DNA of 64,000 nucleotides from Chrysophaeum taylorii (GCA_029834535.1 JAQMWT010000009.1:248001-312000); one strand, 5' to 3'. Shown: positions 22,556 through 32,024, counted from the stretch's first letter. A program made the numbers and translations. The notes: a model not told the origin generated them from the letters alone.

Positions 22556-23530
22556 ATGACAGACACCAAGAAAGGCTACTTCCGGTGGTTCTCGGACCCC
22601 CGGGACGAGTCGTCGGCCAAGAAGCGCGTGTACCGCGAGCTGCTGGAGGCGGTGACCCGGCCGATCACCGAGACGGTGGGAAGTTCGCTCGGAGGATGCT
22701 TCGCTTACAATGAGATAGTCGCGCGGTCGGGGGCCAAGGCCCCCTTTGACGACCAGACGCTCCGGGACCGGTTGTTCGGGTCGAGCGAGCCGACGATCGC
22801 CTCGCAGTTGAGCGAGCTGGACGATACGGCGACGGCTCTCGCTCGAGACGCGGACAAAAGATTGGCCAAACTGTCGGCCGTAATCTCGAGCGACGCGTGG
22901 AATCTCGTGGAGTTGGCGGTCGAGAAAATCTTGGCGGGCGACGCGACGGCGGCGAAGCTGATCGCGCGCCTGGTGGCGCGCGACGAGCCCCGGCGCGACG
23001 TCCACGCCTTGCTCGTCGTGGCGGCCGCCGTCAAGACCCTCGACGCGACGACCGCGGGAACGATCGCGGTTCTGGCGAAGATGACCTTCGACGAGAACAG
23101 CACCAAGCGCCGGGCGCGGCGGCGGCTCCTCGTCCAGCTGGGGACGGCGAGCGACCTCTGCAAGTCGATGCTTTACTGTCCGCTGACCAATTTTTGCTCG
23201 CTCGCCGTCTGGCTTCGCGAGACTCTCGAGAACGAGGACGTCGAGCCCCTCAAACTCTACACCGACTACATCAACCGCGAGAACGAACTCAAGATGGAAC
23301 GCGGCGGGAGTCGTCCCTCCCGCCGGGACGACGGCTCGGTGAGCCGCCGCGACGAAAACACTGAACCTCCATCGCCCCCGCAACACCTCGTCGTTCCCCC
23401 GACGAGGACCGTTAGCGACGCGACCACTTCCTCCCGGGGCTCGGCTGCCTCGACGCCCCTCTCTGGCGGCTTCTGGGGCGACGCCTTCTTCAACGACTTT
23501 GTCGAGGACGAGGGGCCCATCTTCATCTGA
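22556..23530 (+). CDS. Hypothetical alpha-helical protein, 324 aa
   Basis: I do not recognise this protein. Start is set at the ATG at 22556 (MTDTKKGYFRWF); the open frame extends upstream only through a GTG. Residues about 15-240 appear almost entirely helical with alternating Ala/Leu/Arg, arranged as several antiparallel helices (for example YRELLEAVTRPITETV, SQLSELDDTATALARDADKR, LLVVAAAVKTLDATTAGTIA), like a helical-repeat scaffold. A charged Ser/Pro-rich linker (about 245-300) leads to an acidic aromatic C-terminal peptide GFWGDAFFNDFVEDEGP (about 305-320), reminiscent of short binding peptides used by trafficking adaptors, which is only inference. There is no signal peptide or membrane span. 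Confidence 0.62.
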   Translation: MTDTKKGYFRWFSDPRDESSAKKRVYRELLEAVTRPITETVGSSLGGCFAYNEIVARSGAKAPFDDQTLRDRLFGSSEPTIASQLSELDDTATALARDADKRLAKLSAVISSDAWNLVELAVEKILAGDATAAKLIARLVARDEPRRDVHALLVVAAAVKTLDATTAGTIAVLAKMTFDENSTKRRARRRLLVQLGTASDLCKSMLYCPLTNFCSLAVWLRETLENEDVEPLKLYTDYINRENELKMERGGSRPSRRDDGSVSRRDENTEPPSPPQHLVVPPTRTVSDATTSSRGSAASTPLSGGFWGDAFFNDFVEDEGPIFI

Positions 23531-24329
23531 CGATGTCGTTTACGCGGCCGCCGGGCGGGCGCTCTCTCTCGAGAAGGCCGTATCTTCGCTACGATTGGAC
23601 AATTTGGAAAAAAAGAACGAAAAAACCGCCGCCGGGAGCCGAAAACTCCCGAGAGAGCCTCTCCCCATCCATCCCTGCACGCGCGCGTGCCTGAGCGAAC
23701 CCGCTCTGTGTCGCGCGGCGCGCCAGCTGCTCCCACCCAATGTGCACAACGCGCCCCCTTGCCAACCACGCCTGCTCTCAAGATGTTCTGCTGCCGCCGC
23801 TACGGACCCTCTCGATGCTTATCTTTTTTTTTTTGGCCAAAGCAAAAGCCCCCATCTCGCTCAGCATCTGCCGAGCGCGTGCGCGCGTGTCAAGACGCCC
23901 CCGCTGGTTGGTTGTTCTACGAGACGACCGACCCCACGCTGCATTTCGCCCACTTCTTTTTTGTTGTGTGTTTTTTTGATCGACCCGACCCGACCCAACC
24001 CGACCCAACCCTCGAGAGAGAGAGAGAGAGAGAGAGTAGTAATAAATAAATAATAACAACAACAAGAGTTATTATTACTGCCGCGCGATCCGAATCGTGG
24101 AGTGGATTCAATTTCAATTCATTCAAGTGCTGACTCTTCGTTGAACTCCTCCATGGAAGGATATCTTGAGTCAAAAAAAATTAATACTGTTGATAGGAGC
24201 AGCTGCTATGTTCTTCAACGGAAAAATGCCACGTCAGCAACGCCGAACGGGTCGAAGATACTCGACGACGAAGATCTGGTGGGAATATGGTTGTACCGCA
24301 TTCAAGGCCCTAGACTAATAATAATCTAA
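23531..24329. other. Intergenic region before the mastigoneme-like gene
   Basis: No supported gene. Contains a T-run (about 23822-23832), clustered CGACCCAACC units (about 23981-24010), a (GA)n tract (about 24014-24035), AATAAATAAATAATAACAAC and other AT-rich stretches near 24040-24075, and AATAATAATCTAA immediately before the ATG at 24330. Confidence 0.5.
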
Positions 24330-26396
24330 ATGATGGCCTCCTCGTTGTTGTTGTTGTTGTTGTTGCTGCTGGTCCCGCGACGGGGCTCGTCGCAGACGAC
24401 GGAGGAACTCCTCTCGATGCCCTGCCCCAATCTCTGCTCGAACCACGGATGGTGCGACAACCACGATCGACGATGCGAATGCTTCATCGGGTTCGCTGGC
24501 GCCGACTGCTCGCTGCGGACGTGCCCGAGGGGCCCCGCGTGGGCCGACCATCCCGACAACATTCTGGCCGACGACGAGGCGCACAACTCGGCCGAGTGCT
24601 CGAGGCGCGGCCTCTGCGACGCGGCCACGGGCGAATGCCTGTGCGACGACGGGTTCGAGGGAGCCGCCTGCGAGCGCAAGAGCTGCAGCAAAGCCTGCAG
24701 CGGGAACGGCAAGTGCTTGTCGATGGAATATTTTGCCACGCTCAAGGACCCCGGCGAGGGCACGGTGTACGCGTACGAGAACGTCTGGGACGCGGCCGCG
24801 ATGTACGGCTGCGCTTGCGACGACGGTTTCGAGGGACACGACTGCAGCTCGCGCAAGTGCCCCACGGGAGACGACCCGGGAACTGACGGCGTGACGGAAA
24901 TCCAAGCAGTAGTGTGCACCGCCGACGGCGGCACGGTCGTGTTCGGCTTTGGCGGCGAATGGACGACGGCGATAAGCAACGGCGCGACCGCCGCGACGCT
25001 CGAGGCCGCGCTCGAGGCGCTCGGGACCGTCAACACGCCTGGAGAGGAGGACGGCATTTCGGTGACCTTTTCGGCGCCGGCCACGACGATGTGCGACGAG
25101 GACGGCGAAACCACGACCTACATCGAGTTTCTGCAGAATTTTGGTTCGCTTCCGCTGCTGCAGGTTCGAACCCGAGGCCTCGAGCTCGCTTCTGGCAGCA
25201 CCGCCGCGTCTGTCGCCGTGACGCGGTACCAGACCGCGACGAAAGAGGACGTGGTGTGCTCGAACAGGGGGACCTGCGACACCACCACTGGTACCTGCGA
25301 TTGTTCGATCACGTCGACCTGCGCCGAAGCGTGCTTCGCGACGAGCGACGGCTACGGCAACGAGGGCGCGCGCGGAGACTGCGGCGCCGCCGTCGTAAAT
25401 ATCGACACCTGCCCCGGCGAGGTCGAGTGCTCGTCGCACGGCGTCTGCGACGAGACGACGCTCTCGTGCGAGTGTCAAGGCGGGTATACGGGCGGCGACT
25501 GCTCGCTCATGACGTGTCCACTCGGAAAATCGTGGTTCTCGCGCCCGACGGCGGACGACGTCGCACACCAAGATCTCGTCGAGTGCAGCAACGCCGGGAT
25601 CTGCGATCGCGACTTTGGGGAATGCGAGTGCGACGCCAACTTCGAGGGCTCCGCATGTCAATACCTCGTGTGCCCCGGCGACGGCGACTGCGGCGGCCGC
25701 GGAGAGTGTCTCTCGATGTCTTTGCTCGCCGAAGCTTCCAAAGTCAACGGCGTCGCCAACCCGCGCACCTACGGCGCAACCCCAAACGACGCGCTGCGGT
25801 GGGATTGGGACTCGGTCCGAGGCTGCAAGTGCAACGACGGCTACGTTTATCACGATTGCAGTGGTCTCGCCTGTCCCTTTGGCGACGATCCGCTCTCCGT
25901 CAACCAGTTTAACGAAGTCCAGCTCCTCAACTGCGACCTCGACTCCACCACCACCGGCACCATCACGTTCACCTTTCGTGAGGAAACGGCGAGCGTCACC
26001 GCGAAGACGGCCACGATTTCCGACCTCGAGGAGGCCCTCGAGAGCATGGACACCATCGACGACGTCAAGCTCTACTTTGAAATAGCGCACGACCAACGCG
26101 ACGGTGGCACGATCTGCTCGACCGCAGGCACCGACCTTTACGTTGAGTTCCTGCGACCGACGGGCGACGTTCCCCTCATCACGACCGACCGACCGTCCAT
26201 CGTCAGCATTGGCGAGTACACCAAGGGCACAAAGGAATGGGATGAGTGCTCGGGTCGCGGCCTCTGCAATCGCGACGATGGCACCTGCACCTGCTTTTCT
26301 GGTTACGGCTCGAGCGACGGTCAGGGCTCCCCGGGTCCCTACGGAGACTGCGGCTCGCCCTTCCCGGTGATCGAAGAGCTCCTCGAGACAGCATAG
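24330..26396 (+). CDS. Secreted EGF-repeat protein, mastigoneme/SIG1-like, with duplicated module
   Basis: A 688-aa secreted protein: signal peptide (residues 1-20, leucine run) then two tandem copies of one module. Module 1 (about 31-350) and module 2 (about 360-688) each hold three EGF-like units (for example C-x3-C-x3-G-x-C ... C-x-C-x2-G-F-x-G-x2-C), then CPTGDDPGTDG or CPFGDDPLSVN, then a non-cysteine beta-rich domain with LEAALEAL/LEEALESM and YIEFLQNFGSLPLL/YVEFLRPTGDVPLI, closed by a further EGF-like unit. This EGF plus CP-x-GDDP plus beta-domain arrangement resembles, from family knowledge, stramenopile mastigoneme (tripartite flagellar hair) and diatom SIG1 proteins. That assignment is probable, not proven. 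AATAAA occurs just after the stop (26402-26407). Confidence 0.8.
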   Translation: MMASSLLLLLLLLLVPRRGSSQTTEELLSMPCPNLCSNHGWCDNHDRRCECFIGFAGADCSLRTCPRGPAWADHPDNILADDEAHNSAECSRRGLCDAATGECLCDDGFEGAACERKSCSKACSGNGKCLSMEYFATLKDPGEGTVYAYENVWDAAAMYGCACDDGFEGHDCSSRKCPTGDDPGTDGVTEIQAVVCTADGGTVVFGFGGEWTTAISNGATAATLEAALEALGTVNTPGEEDGISVTFSAPATTMCDEDGETTTYIEFLQNFGSLPLLQVRTRGLELASGSTAASVAVTRYQTATKEDVVCSNRGTCDTTTGTCDCSITSTCAEACFATSDGYGNEGARGDCGAAVVNIDTCPGEVECSSHGVCDETTLSCECQGGYTGGDCSLMTCPLGKSWFSRPTADDVAHQDLVECSNAGICDRDFGECECDANFEGSACQYLVCPGDGDCGGRGECLSMSLLAEASKVNGVANPRTYGATPNDALRWDWDSVRGCKCNDGYVYHDCSGLACPFGDDPLSVNQFNEVQLLNCDLDSTTTGTITFTFREETASVTAKTATISDLEEALESMDTIDDVKLYFEIAHDQRDGGTICSTAGTDLYVEFLRPTGDVPLITTDRPSIVSIGEYTKGTKEWDECSGRGLCNRDDGTCTCFSGYGSSDGQGSPGPYGDCGSPFPVIEELLETA

Positions 26397-27176
26397 CACG
26401 CAATAAAATGAAAAAAGGGCGCACGATATTATATATATGATGGCGGAACAGGACCTGGATCTGGATCTGGATCTGGGAGGGAAAGAAAGGTACCGTACAC
26501 GGTGGTCGTGGTCCGGTGTTTCCTTTGAGGAGTCAGCCGAAGAACGACGTCCATGCAGCAGCAGCAGGGGCGAGGGGCGAGGGGCGAGGGGCGAGGGGCA
26601 GGGCCAGCACATTGGTCCTCCTACCTTCTGATTCTCTGGGGGTGTGGCTGTGCAATTGCGGTACCCGGAGGAAAGGTATGAGGAATGGTGAGATTCACAC
26701 ACATCTTGGGGTGTTTTTCGTTTGCCGTCCGCGCGCGCGGGCCGTGTGTATGTGAGTGGCGGCGAGACAGTGATGCGCAGGATAACCAAGTGGGGACGGT
26801 GGTCTTTCCTACTTTGGAGTCGGAGGTTCTTCAACAAGGCGAGGTGCGCTGCTGGATCGCACACTACGGATGTGGAGGAGGAGGAGCGCTCTCGCGACAT
26901 ATAGGGGGTGGTTTGTCGTCGCGGAGCAGCGTTCCAACTAGGGACACTTGAAAGAGGGGTCTTTTCTTCAAGAAAGAAAGAAAGAAAGGAAGAAAGAAAG
27001 AAAGAAAGGAAGAAAGAGAAAAGGTAAGCCTCGGCGGCTCGAAGAAGAAGAAGAAGAAGAAGAAGAAGACGGGGGAGTAGGAGACTTTGTACCTCATCAG
27101 TCTCAAGGGGGAGAGGCATGACACCATCCGGCGTTTCGTTTTGTTTTGTTTTGTTTTGTTTTGTTTGTTTTTGTTT
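26397..27176. other. Intergenic simple-sequence region between convergent genes
   Basis: No gene. Contains GGATCTGGATCTGG units (about 26456-26478), a GGGGCGAGGG minisatellite (about 26569-26600), GAAA-type tetranucleotide runs (about 26970-27010), a (GAA)n tract (about 27042-27069) and a (GTTTT)n tract (about 27138-27175) abutting the stop of the methyltransferase gene. Long minus-strand open frames across this interval are products of these repeats and of the antisense of the EGF gene. Confidence 0.65.
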
Positions 27177-28319
27177 TTACGAGAAGAGGAGGTGACGCCT
27201 GGAGGAAGAAGGCTCGACGTCGTCGTGTGCGAGGTACTTTAAGACGGAGATTGCCCAAACGTGCCAGGGCAAAGCGTGGGCTATGGCGGAGTGGTCGGCG
27301 CTAGGGGCGCGGGGGGCGCGGGCGGCACGATAGAGGATAGCGACGAGGAGTTTGAACTGCGGCGGGAAGAGGTCGGGCGAGTCGATGCCCCAGCTCGGGC
27401 CCTTGAGGACGAGCTTGGGTCCGTCGTCGTCCCTGGCGAGAGGGGTGAACTGGACGGGCATGATCTGGTCGACGCGGAGATCGTCGGGGGCTACGAGGGT
27501 GGCGCGAACGAGACTTTGGGGATGGCCGTGACGGAAGCGGCGGCGGCGTAGGTCATCGTCTTCGGCCTCGAAAGGCCCGACGAGGATACCGCCGACCTTG
27601 AGGAAGCGGGCGAGGAAGCGGGCGTCGGCGGAGAGCGCGCCGGCTCCGCAGTAGACGCGATCGTATCGCATCGATCCAGTCTCGTCTAGGTCAAAGACCG
27701 AGGCCGAGTGGACGGTGACGTGGCGCATGGCCGGAATCATGGCGAGGGTAGCCCTCGAGCGCGCGGCGAGGCGAGGGCAGCGTTCGATGCAGTGGTGGAC
27801 GGCGGACGGCGAGAGGATCGACGCGGCCAAAGCAGAAAAATACCCAGAGCCCGAGCCGACGTTGAGGAAGGAGAGGCCCTGCGCGAGCTCGAGGGTCTCG
27901 ATGGCCGTCGCGTAGATACTCGGTGCCGACAAGTGCACGACCTAAAACCTCTCTCACGAAAGGATGGACGGCGAACCTCACGCAAGGGCCGTCGCGCGCT
28001 CTCATCGGCGCGTCGTCGAAGGCGCTCTCGCGACACCTGGCGGGAACGAACTCGGACCTGTCGATCTGGCCTATGGGCGGCTGCTTTCTTTACGCCAGGA
28101 CGACGACGACGACGACGCACGAAAGGCCGCGGCGACGGCGGCGGAGCGGATCGAACCGCGGCTCTCGAGGAGGTCGGCCAGCACTTGTGGCGAATCGACC
28201 TGCTGCCCCGCCGCCTCGAACTCTTCGGACTCGGTGTCGTCGTCGTCGTCTTCCGACCAGCTCGCGGTGCTCCCGATCTCGACTACCACCCTCTCCGAGA
28301 GCGTGATGCCAACCTCCAT
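27177..28319 (-). CDS. PCMTD-like protein (protein-L-isoaspartate O-methyltransferase family), three exons
   Basis: Reconstructed 350-aa protein from exons 28319-28121, 28070-27982 and 27941-27177; the GT-AG introns are 50 and 40 bp. Splicing restores the family sequence: AAFRQIDRSEFVP across intron 1 (animal PCMTD1 has QAFRAIDRGDYY) and GPCVVHLSAPSIYATAIETL across intron 2. Motif I FLNVGSGSGYFSALA follows, then IERCPRLA. These are features of the PCMT fold that binds S-adenosylmethionine. PCMTD proteins are divergent from classical isoaspartyl repair enzymes and in animals act as ubiquitin-ligase substrate receptors; I cannot tell which role applies. An acidic stretch of five aspartates lies in exon 1. 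Length matches PCMTD (about 355 aa). Divergent from DUF389 gene with 54 bp between ATGs. Confidence 0.85.
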
Positions 28320-28373
28320 AAGAAGCTTCAATCCTGACGTCACAAATTCGGTTGGGGCTGCCGTTATGCACTG
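28320..28373. promoter_or_regulatory. 54-bp bidirectional promoter with palindromic CRE site
   Basis: The whole start-to-start interval between the PCMTD-like gene and the DUF389 gene. It contains one perfect TGACGTCA (28335-28342), the palindromic binding site of CREB/ATF-type bZIP factors, which reads the same in both directions and so could serve both genes. No TATA box. The regulatory role is inference. Confidence 0.55.
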
Positions 28374-29600
28374 ATGATGCGGCGGCTCGTGGTCGTGAGC
28401 GTTCACGATGGACTTCGCTGCGCCGCGACCGAAACAATCCTCGCGCTCCCGTGGGCCTCGAGCCTCGAGGTCCAGAGCGCCTCGCGGGGGGACGGCGTGG
28501 GGTTGGCGAGGCTCGCATTCAAGGTTCGGGCGACCCACGTGGGCGCGACGCTCAAGGCCCTCAAGGAAGTCCTGGGGGCGAAGGGTACCGTGGACGTCAT
28601 GGACGTGCGCGTCTCGACGGAAGCGCTGCCGCCTTCCCGGTCCACGCGGACCTGTTGCCGCTCCATCGCCGACCGCCTCAGCACCTTGGAGATTCACGAG
28701 TCGATAAGCTCGGCTTCGCACCTCCACTCGGACCACGTCTCGTGCGTAGTCCTCGCGTCCTTCATCGCCTCGATCGGCCTCCTGTCCGACGGCTCCTCGG
28801 TTGTCCTCGCCGCTTTCTTCATCTCCCCCCTCATGACGATGTTGCTGGGGTTGACTTGGGGTTGCTGCGTATCGGACGGCCCTCTCGCGCGACGATCGCT
28901 CAGAAACCTCGTCGTCGACGCGGTCTTGTGCTTCGCGATCGGCTTGCTCGTGGGCGGTGTCCTGGGGCAGTCGATGCCCCACGATCCCGTCGCCCTCGTC
29001 ACCCCGCCCAATTCGGAAGACGACAACAAAGGCGTCTGGTCGCCGCTTTCGGTTTCTTCTTCCGAAATTCTCAACCGCGGACCCCCCGCCTCCAATATCG
29101 TCCTCGCGGCCTGCGTCGCTGCCTTTTCGGGCATCGCGGTTGCCCTCGGACACACGGGGGGCATGCTCTCGGTCTTCGCGGGCGTCGCGCTCTCCACCTC
29201 CCTTCTCCCGCCCCTCGTAAACGCCGGTCTCATGGTCGGTTTGGCGGCGACCTACCCGCGCGTCAAGACGACGCGCGGCGACCGTTTGGTCAAGGTCGCC
29301 TACTATAGCGCGGCGATCTACCTCGTCAACATCATCGCCGTCTTCCTCTTCTGCTACGTCACCCTCAGGCTCAAGCGCGTCGGCGGCCGCACGCTTCGCG
29401 CGGCCCAGCGCGATTTCAGCATGACAACCACCAGCATGACCGAAGCCGCCGCCGACGACGAGGGAGATGGTGGCGTTGCTCCGACTCGCGGGGACGTCGT
29501 CCTGGGCGAGCCCCCCCAACAAGTTTTGGAGTACCGTGCCCTCGAGGAGGATAGTGATAGTGATAGTGATAGTGATAGTGATAATGAGGGGGTTTGTTAA
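28374..29600 (+). CDS. DUF389 family multi-pass membrane protein
   Basis: A 408-aa protein of the DUF389 family (cyanobacterial and archaeal relatives carry the TIGR00341 hydrophobic domain). The soluble N-terminal part (about 1-85) resembles the family's regulatory domain. The membrane part starts after SISSASHLHSDHVSCVVLASFIASIGLLSD (here the family has the conserved tract leading to helix 1), followed by VVLAAFFISPLMTMLLGLTWG, a hallmark ISPLM-x-P-like motif, then four further hydrophobic segments including LSTSLLPPLVNAGLMVGL and YYSAAIYLVNIIAVFLFC. Function of the family is unknown. The C-terminal tail ends in an acidic Ser-Asp repeat encoded by an AGTGAT hexamer array (about 29551-29582). 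Confidence 0.85.
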   Translation: MMRRLVVVSVHDGLRCAATETILALPWASSLEVQSASRGDGVGLARLAFKVRATHVGATLKALKEVLGAKGTVDVMDVRVSTEALPPSRSTRTCCRSIADRLSTLEIHESISSASHLHSDHVSCVVLASFIASIGLLSDGSSVVLAAFFISPLMTMLLGLTWGCCVSDGPLARRSLRNLVVDAVLCFAIGLLVGGVLGQSMPHDPVALVTPPNSEDDNKGVWSPLSVSSSEILNRGPPASNIVLAACVAAFSGIAVALGHTGGMLSVFAGVALSTSLLPPLVNAGLMVGLAATYPRVKTTRGDRLVKVAYYSAAIYLVNIIAVFLFCYVTLRLKRVGGRTLRAAQRDFSMTTTSMTEAAADDEGDGGVAPTRGDVVLGEPPQQVLEYRALEEDSDSDSDSDSDNEGVC

Positions 29601-29767
29601 ATAAGGAACCGGGGACGACCTACCGTTCGTTCCCCAATCAAAGTTCAAAATCGAGGCGCGTTGAACCCCGACGACAACAACAACCACTTGGCGAAATATA
29701 TAAACGACACCCGCGTTGTTGTTGTTGTTGTAGTAGTTGTTGTTGTTGTTGCCGAGCGCCGCCGTTG

Positions 29768-30229
29768 ATGAGCTCACCACCACCACCACCACCACCACCA
29801 CCACAACCAAAGGATGAAGATGAAAGGGACGTCGACGACGCTGTTGCGGATGATGACGTTGAGGAGGGCGACGAGGCCGCCGGTGCCGCCGCGGACGAGA
29901 ACGACGACGATGACGAGGAAGACGACGACGATGATGATGATGATGACGAGGACGACGAGGAAGACGACGACGAAGATGATGATGACGAGGACGAGGACGA
30001 CGAGGAGTTTGGGGTGAAGCGGAAGCGCGACGAGGACGAGGCCGAGGAGGTTCCGATCGACAAGGACGAGCTGAGGGACATCGGAGGGAGCGCCGTCGTT
30101 CCACGAACGAAGCGCCGCGCCGCCATCGCCTCGGGGCTCGTTCCCACGAAAGCCACCGCGGGCCCAAAGACCCGCTCCAAACCGAAAAACGCCGCCTCTG
30201 ACGACGACGAAGCCGAGTTTGAATTTTGA
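29768..30229 (+). CDS. Highly acidic small protein, nuclear type
   Basis: A 153-aa protein from the ATG at 29768. It begins MSSPPPPPPPPPQPKDEDE, continues with about 70 residues that are mostly Asp and Glu, then a basic patch VKRKRDEDEAEEVP, a non-repetitive segment DELRDIGGSAVVPRTKRRAA, and a Lys-rich then acidic C-terminus. Long acidic runs next to KRKR-type signals are usual in nucleosome-assembly or histone-binding proteins, but no family could be named and low complexity makes similarity unreliable. The frame opens further upstream (29594), overlapping the DUF389 stop codon, but that extension is a repeat translation. The gene ends 138 bp from the convergent FAD monooxygenase. Confidence 0.55.
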   Translation: MSSPPPPPPPPPQPKDEDERDVDDAVADDDVEEGDEAAGAAADENDDDDEEDDDDDDDDDEDDEEDDDEDDDDEDEDDEEFGVKRKRDEDEAEEVPIDKDELRDIGGSAVVPRTKRRAAIASGLVPTKATAGPKTRSKPKNAASDDDEAEFEF

Positions 30230-30367
30230 GGGGCTAGTGAGTGATTAATTTATTTTTGCGACGACGACGACGACGACGTGGTTTTGATCCTTTACAACCA
30301 ATCAGGTGGTGGTGCTGTTTTGATCCTCCCTCCCTAGTCACGCGAGGGTAGGTAGTCTTGTAGTCTT

Positions 30368-31987
30368 TTACTCGGGGGGCTGCTTGTCTATTTTGAGAGA
30401 CTCGGAGCCGGCTTCCGTGATCTTCTGCGCAGATCTCGCGAGGAGGTCGGCGGGATCCCGGGGGGGCGGGCGGCCCTGGCCCAAAAAGACGTAGCGGAAG
30501 GCCAAATACAGGACGGCCGCGAGGCAAATCGGCTCGGTGACGGGCGCTTGGCGGACGAGGTAGTGGGTCGCTCGCCCGAGGGCGGGCGCCATCGCGGAGA
30601 AGAGCGGCTTGAGGAGGGCAAAAACCCCCAAAAGCAGGGCCACCTGGACCGCGCGGTCGAGCCTTTTGCGTCTCCGGACGCCCTGGAAGGTGACGTCGAG
30701 TCGCTGCATCATCGCGATCGCGTTCGTCGCGAAGAGCTTGGGAAAGAGCTTGTGGAAGTAGCCGTCCAAGATGATGGGAAAGATGAAGCTGAAGAGGCCG
30801 GCGATTCCAGGTCTGTCGAGACTCCTCGATATCTGGACGATCGCCTTGGCCTCGGGGGCCCTCGCTCGCGTGAAATTCGCGAGAGCCAAATCCCCCGTCT
30901 CCGACTCGTTCAACGCGCGATCCAACTCCACGACGTCCTGAAATGCCGTGTTGGCGCCGAGACCAAAGTAGGGCTTGACCGTGTGGGCGGCGTCGCCCAA
31001 TATCACGACCTTGTCCTCGTGATGCAGGGCCTTGTCGACAAACCGGAAGCGGGGAAGCGGGTTGGCCGGGCTCCGAGCGACGGCGTACAAGGTCTCGTCG
31101 GAGACGAGCGGCGAAAATTGCGGCAAATTCTGATCCAGAAGCGCCCGCAGCTCGTAGGGGTCGCCGTCCTTCTGGGCGACGGGGTCGCGGGCCCGCAGCA
31201 ACAAGACCCCGTTGTAATCGCCGGTCCGCGTCGCCGGAAGGGCGTCGAAGTTGACGCGGCCGTCGCGCGACCTCGCCGAGTAGTTGAGCGTTCGCTTCCA
31301 CGCGGGCGGCAGCGACAGCGGTACGGTCTTAAATACGCGCTCGTTGTCGTCGCGATACCTCACCACCTTGCAAGACCCGAGCTTTTCGATTTCCGTCGCG
31401 ATCGTTCGCGCGGCGCCGTCGGCGGCAACCACGAACCGCGCCTCGAGCGGGCCTCGGTTCGTGTCGAGAAAAACGCCGGACTCGGTTACGCGCGCCCCCT
31501 CGACCGACGTCTCGAACCCGAAATCGATATCCGGAAACTTTTCGCGCGCGAGGCGGTACAGGACCCCCGCGAGCCGATCGCGCGCGATCACCTGGGTCTT
31601 GTAGGGCCGTTCGTAGTAGATTCGCTCGACGCCCTCGGCGCCGGGCGCCCAATCCTTTCTGCCTACGACGATCGACGAATACCTTTCGACCGAGTCCCAC
31701 GCATCGAGCGCTGCGAGCGACAGCTGTCCGCGGCCCCCGAGCCCTATCAGGTAGTGCCGGCTCGCGTCCAGCCACACGCTCTCGTCCTCGACGTCCTCGG
31801 GAGGTGGGCGCCGGTCGATCACGCGTACCTGTTTCCACCCGCGACGCGCAGCGACGATCGCGCTCGCGAGCCCCGCGGGACCCGCGCCAACGATGATCGT
31901 CGACGCCGGGCCCTCCTTGGTCGACCACGATTGGGGGGGGACCACCAGCGCCCTCGCAACCACCACCACCAGAAAGAAGATAACCAT
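30368..31987 (-). CDS. FAD-dependent monooxygenase, kynurenine-3-monooxygenase/PHBH-type
   Basis: A 539-aa flavoprotein hydroxylase. The N-terminus MVIFFLVVVVARALVVPP is a signal peptide or anchor, suggesting ER entry or, less surely, a plastid presequence. FAD-binding GAGPAGLASAI (34-44) is followed by an acidic/basic strand end VRVIDRRP. The second motif ARFVVAADGAARTI corresponds to the DG motif, and VVILGDAAHTVKPYFGLGANTAFQD (about 325-349) to the GD motif; its aromatic plus G-x-N-x-F-x-D layout resembles kynurenine 3-monooxygenase. Two hydrophobic segments near the C-terminus (VQVALLLGVFALLKPL and ICLAAVLYLAFRYVFL) also fit the membrane tail of that enzyme. Substrate remains unproven. 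The start ATG lies 37 bp from the opposite-strand transporter's preferred ATG. Confidence 0.82.
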   Translation of the reverse strand: MVIFFLVVVVARALVVPPQSWSTKEGPASTIIVGAGPAGLASAIVAARRGWKQVRVIDRRPPPEDVEDESVWLDASRHYLIGLGGRGQLSLAALDAWDSVERYSSIVVGRKDWAPGAEGVERIYYERPYKTQVIARDRLAGVLYRLAREKFPDIDFGFETSVEGARVTESGVFLDTNRGPLEARFVVAADGAARTIATEIEKLGSCKVVRYRDDNERVFKTVPLSLPPAWKRTLNYSARSRDGRVNFDALPATRTGDYNGVLLLRARDPVAQKDGDPYELRALLDQNLPQFSPLVSDETLYAVARSPANPLPRFRFVDKALHHEDKVVILGDAAHTVKPYFGLGANTAFQDVVELDRALNESETGDLALANFTRARAPEAKAIVQISRSLDRPGIAGLFSFIFPIILDGYFHKLFPKLFATNAIAMMQRLDVTFQGVRRRKRLDRAVQVALLLGVFALLKPLFSAMAPALGRATHYLVRQAPVTEPICLAAVLYLAFRYVFLGQGRPPPRDPADLLARSAQKITEAGSESLKIDKQPPE

Positions 31988-32024
31988 GCTTCTTCAACTC
32001 AACAAAAGAGGACTACTATATATA
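31988..32024. promoter_or_regulatory. 37-bp divergent interval with TATATATAA
   Basis: Start-to-start gap between the monooxygenase (minus) and the folate-biopterin-type transporter (plus, using the ATG at 32025). A TATATATAA tract (32017-32025) sits about 30 bp upstream of the minus-strand ATG, a suitable TATA distance for that gene, but touches the plus-strand ATG. Promoter elements must extend into one or both coding regions. Confidence 0.4.

Noticed and set aside
24315-27119. 934-codon minus-strand frame opposite the EGF-repeat gene
   Set aside because: Lacks cysteine spacing or any domain. It arises from GC-rich antisense DNA and simple repeats; the plus-strand protein has a signal peptide and ordered EGF units.
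29594-29767. N-terminal extension of the acidic protein with a poly-Cys stretch
   Set aside because: The cysteines come from a GTT/TTG repeat in the intergenic region, and the extension overlaps the DUF389 stop codon. The ATG at 29768 is more plausible.
28071-30167. 698-codon minus-strand frame opposite the DUF389 and acidic-protein genes
   Set aside because: It is mostly antisense of two real plus-strand genes and simple repeats. Only its last part (28319-28121) is real, as exon 1 of the PCMTD-like gene.
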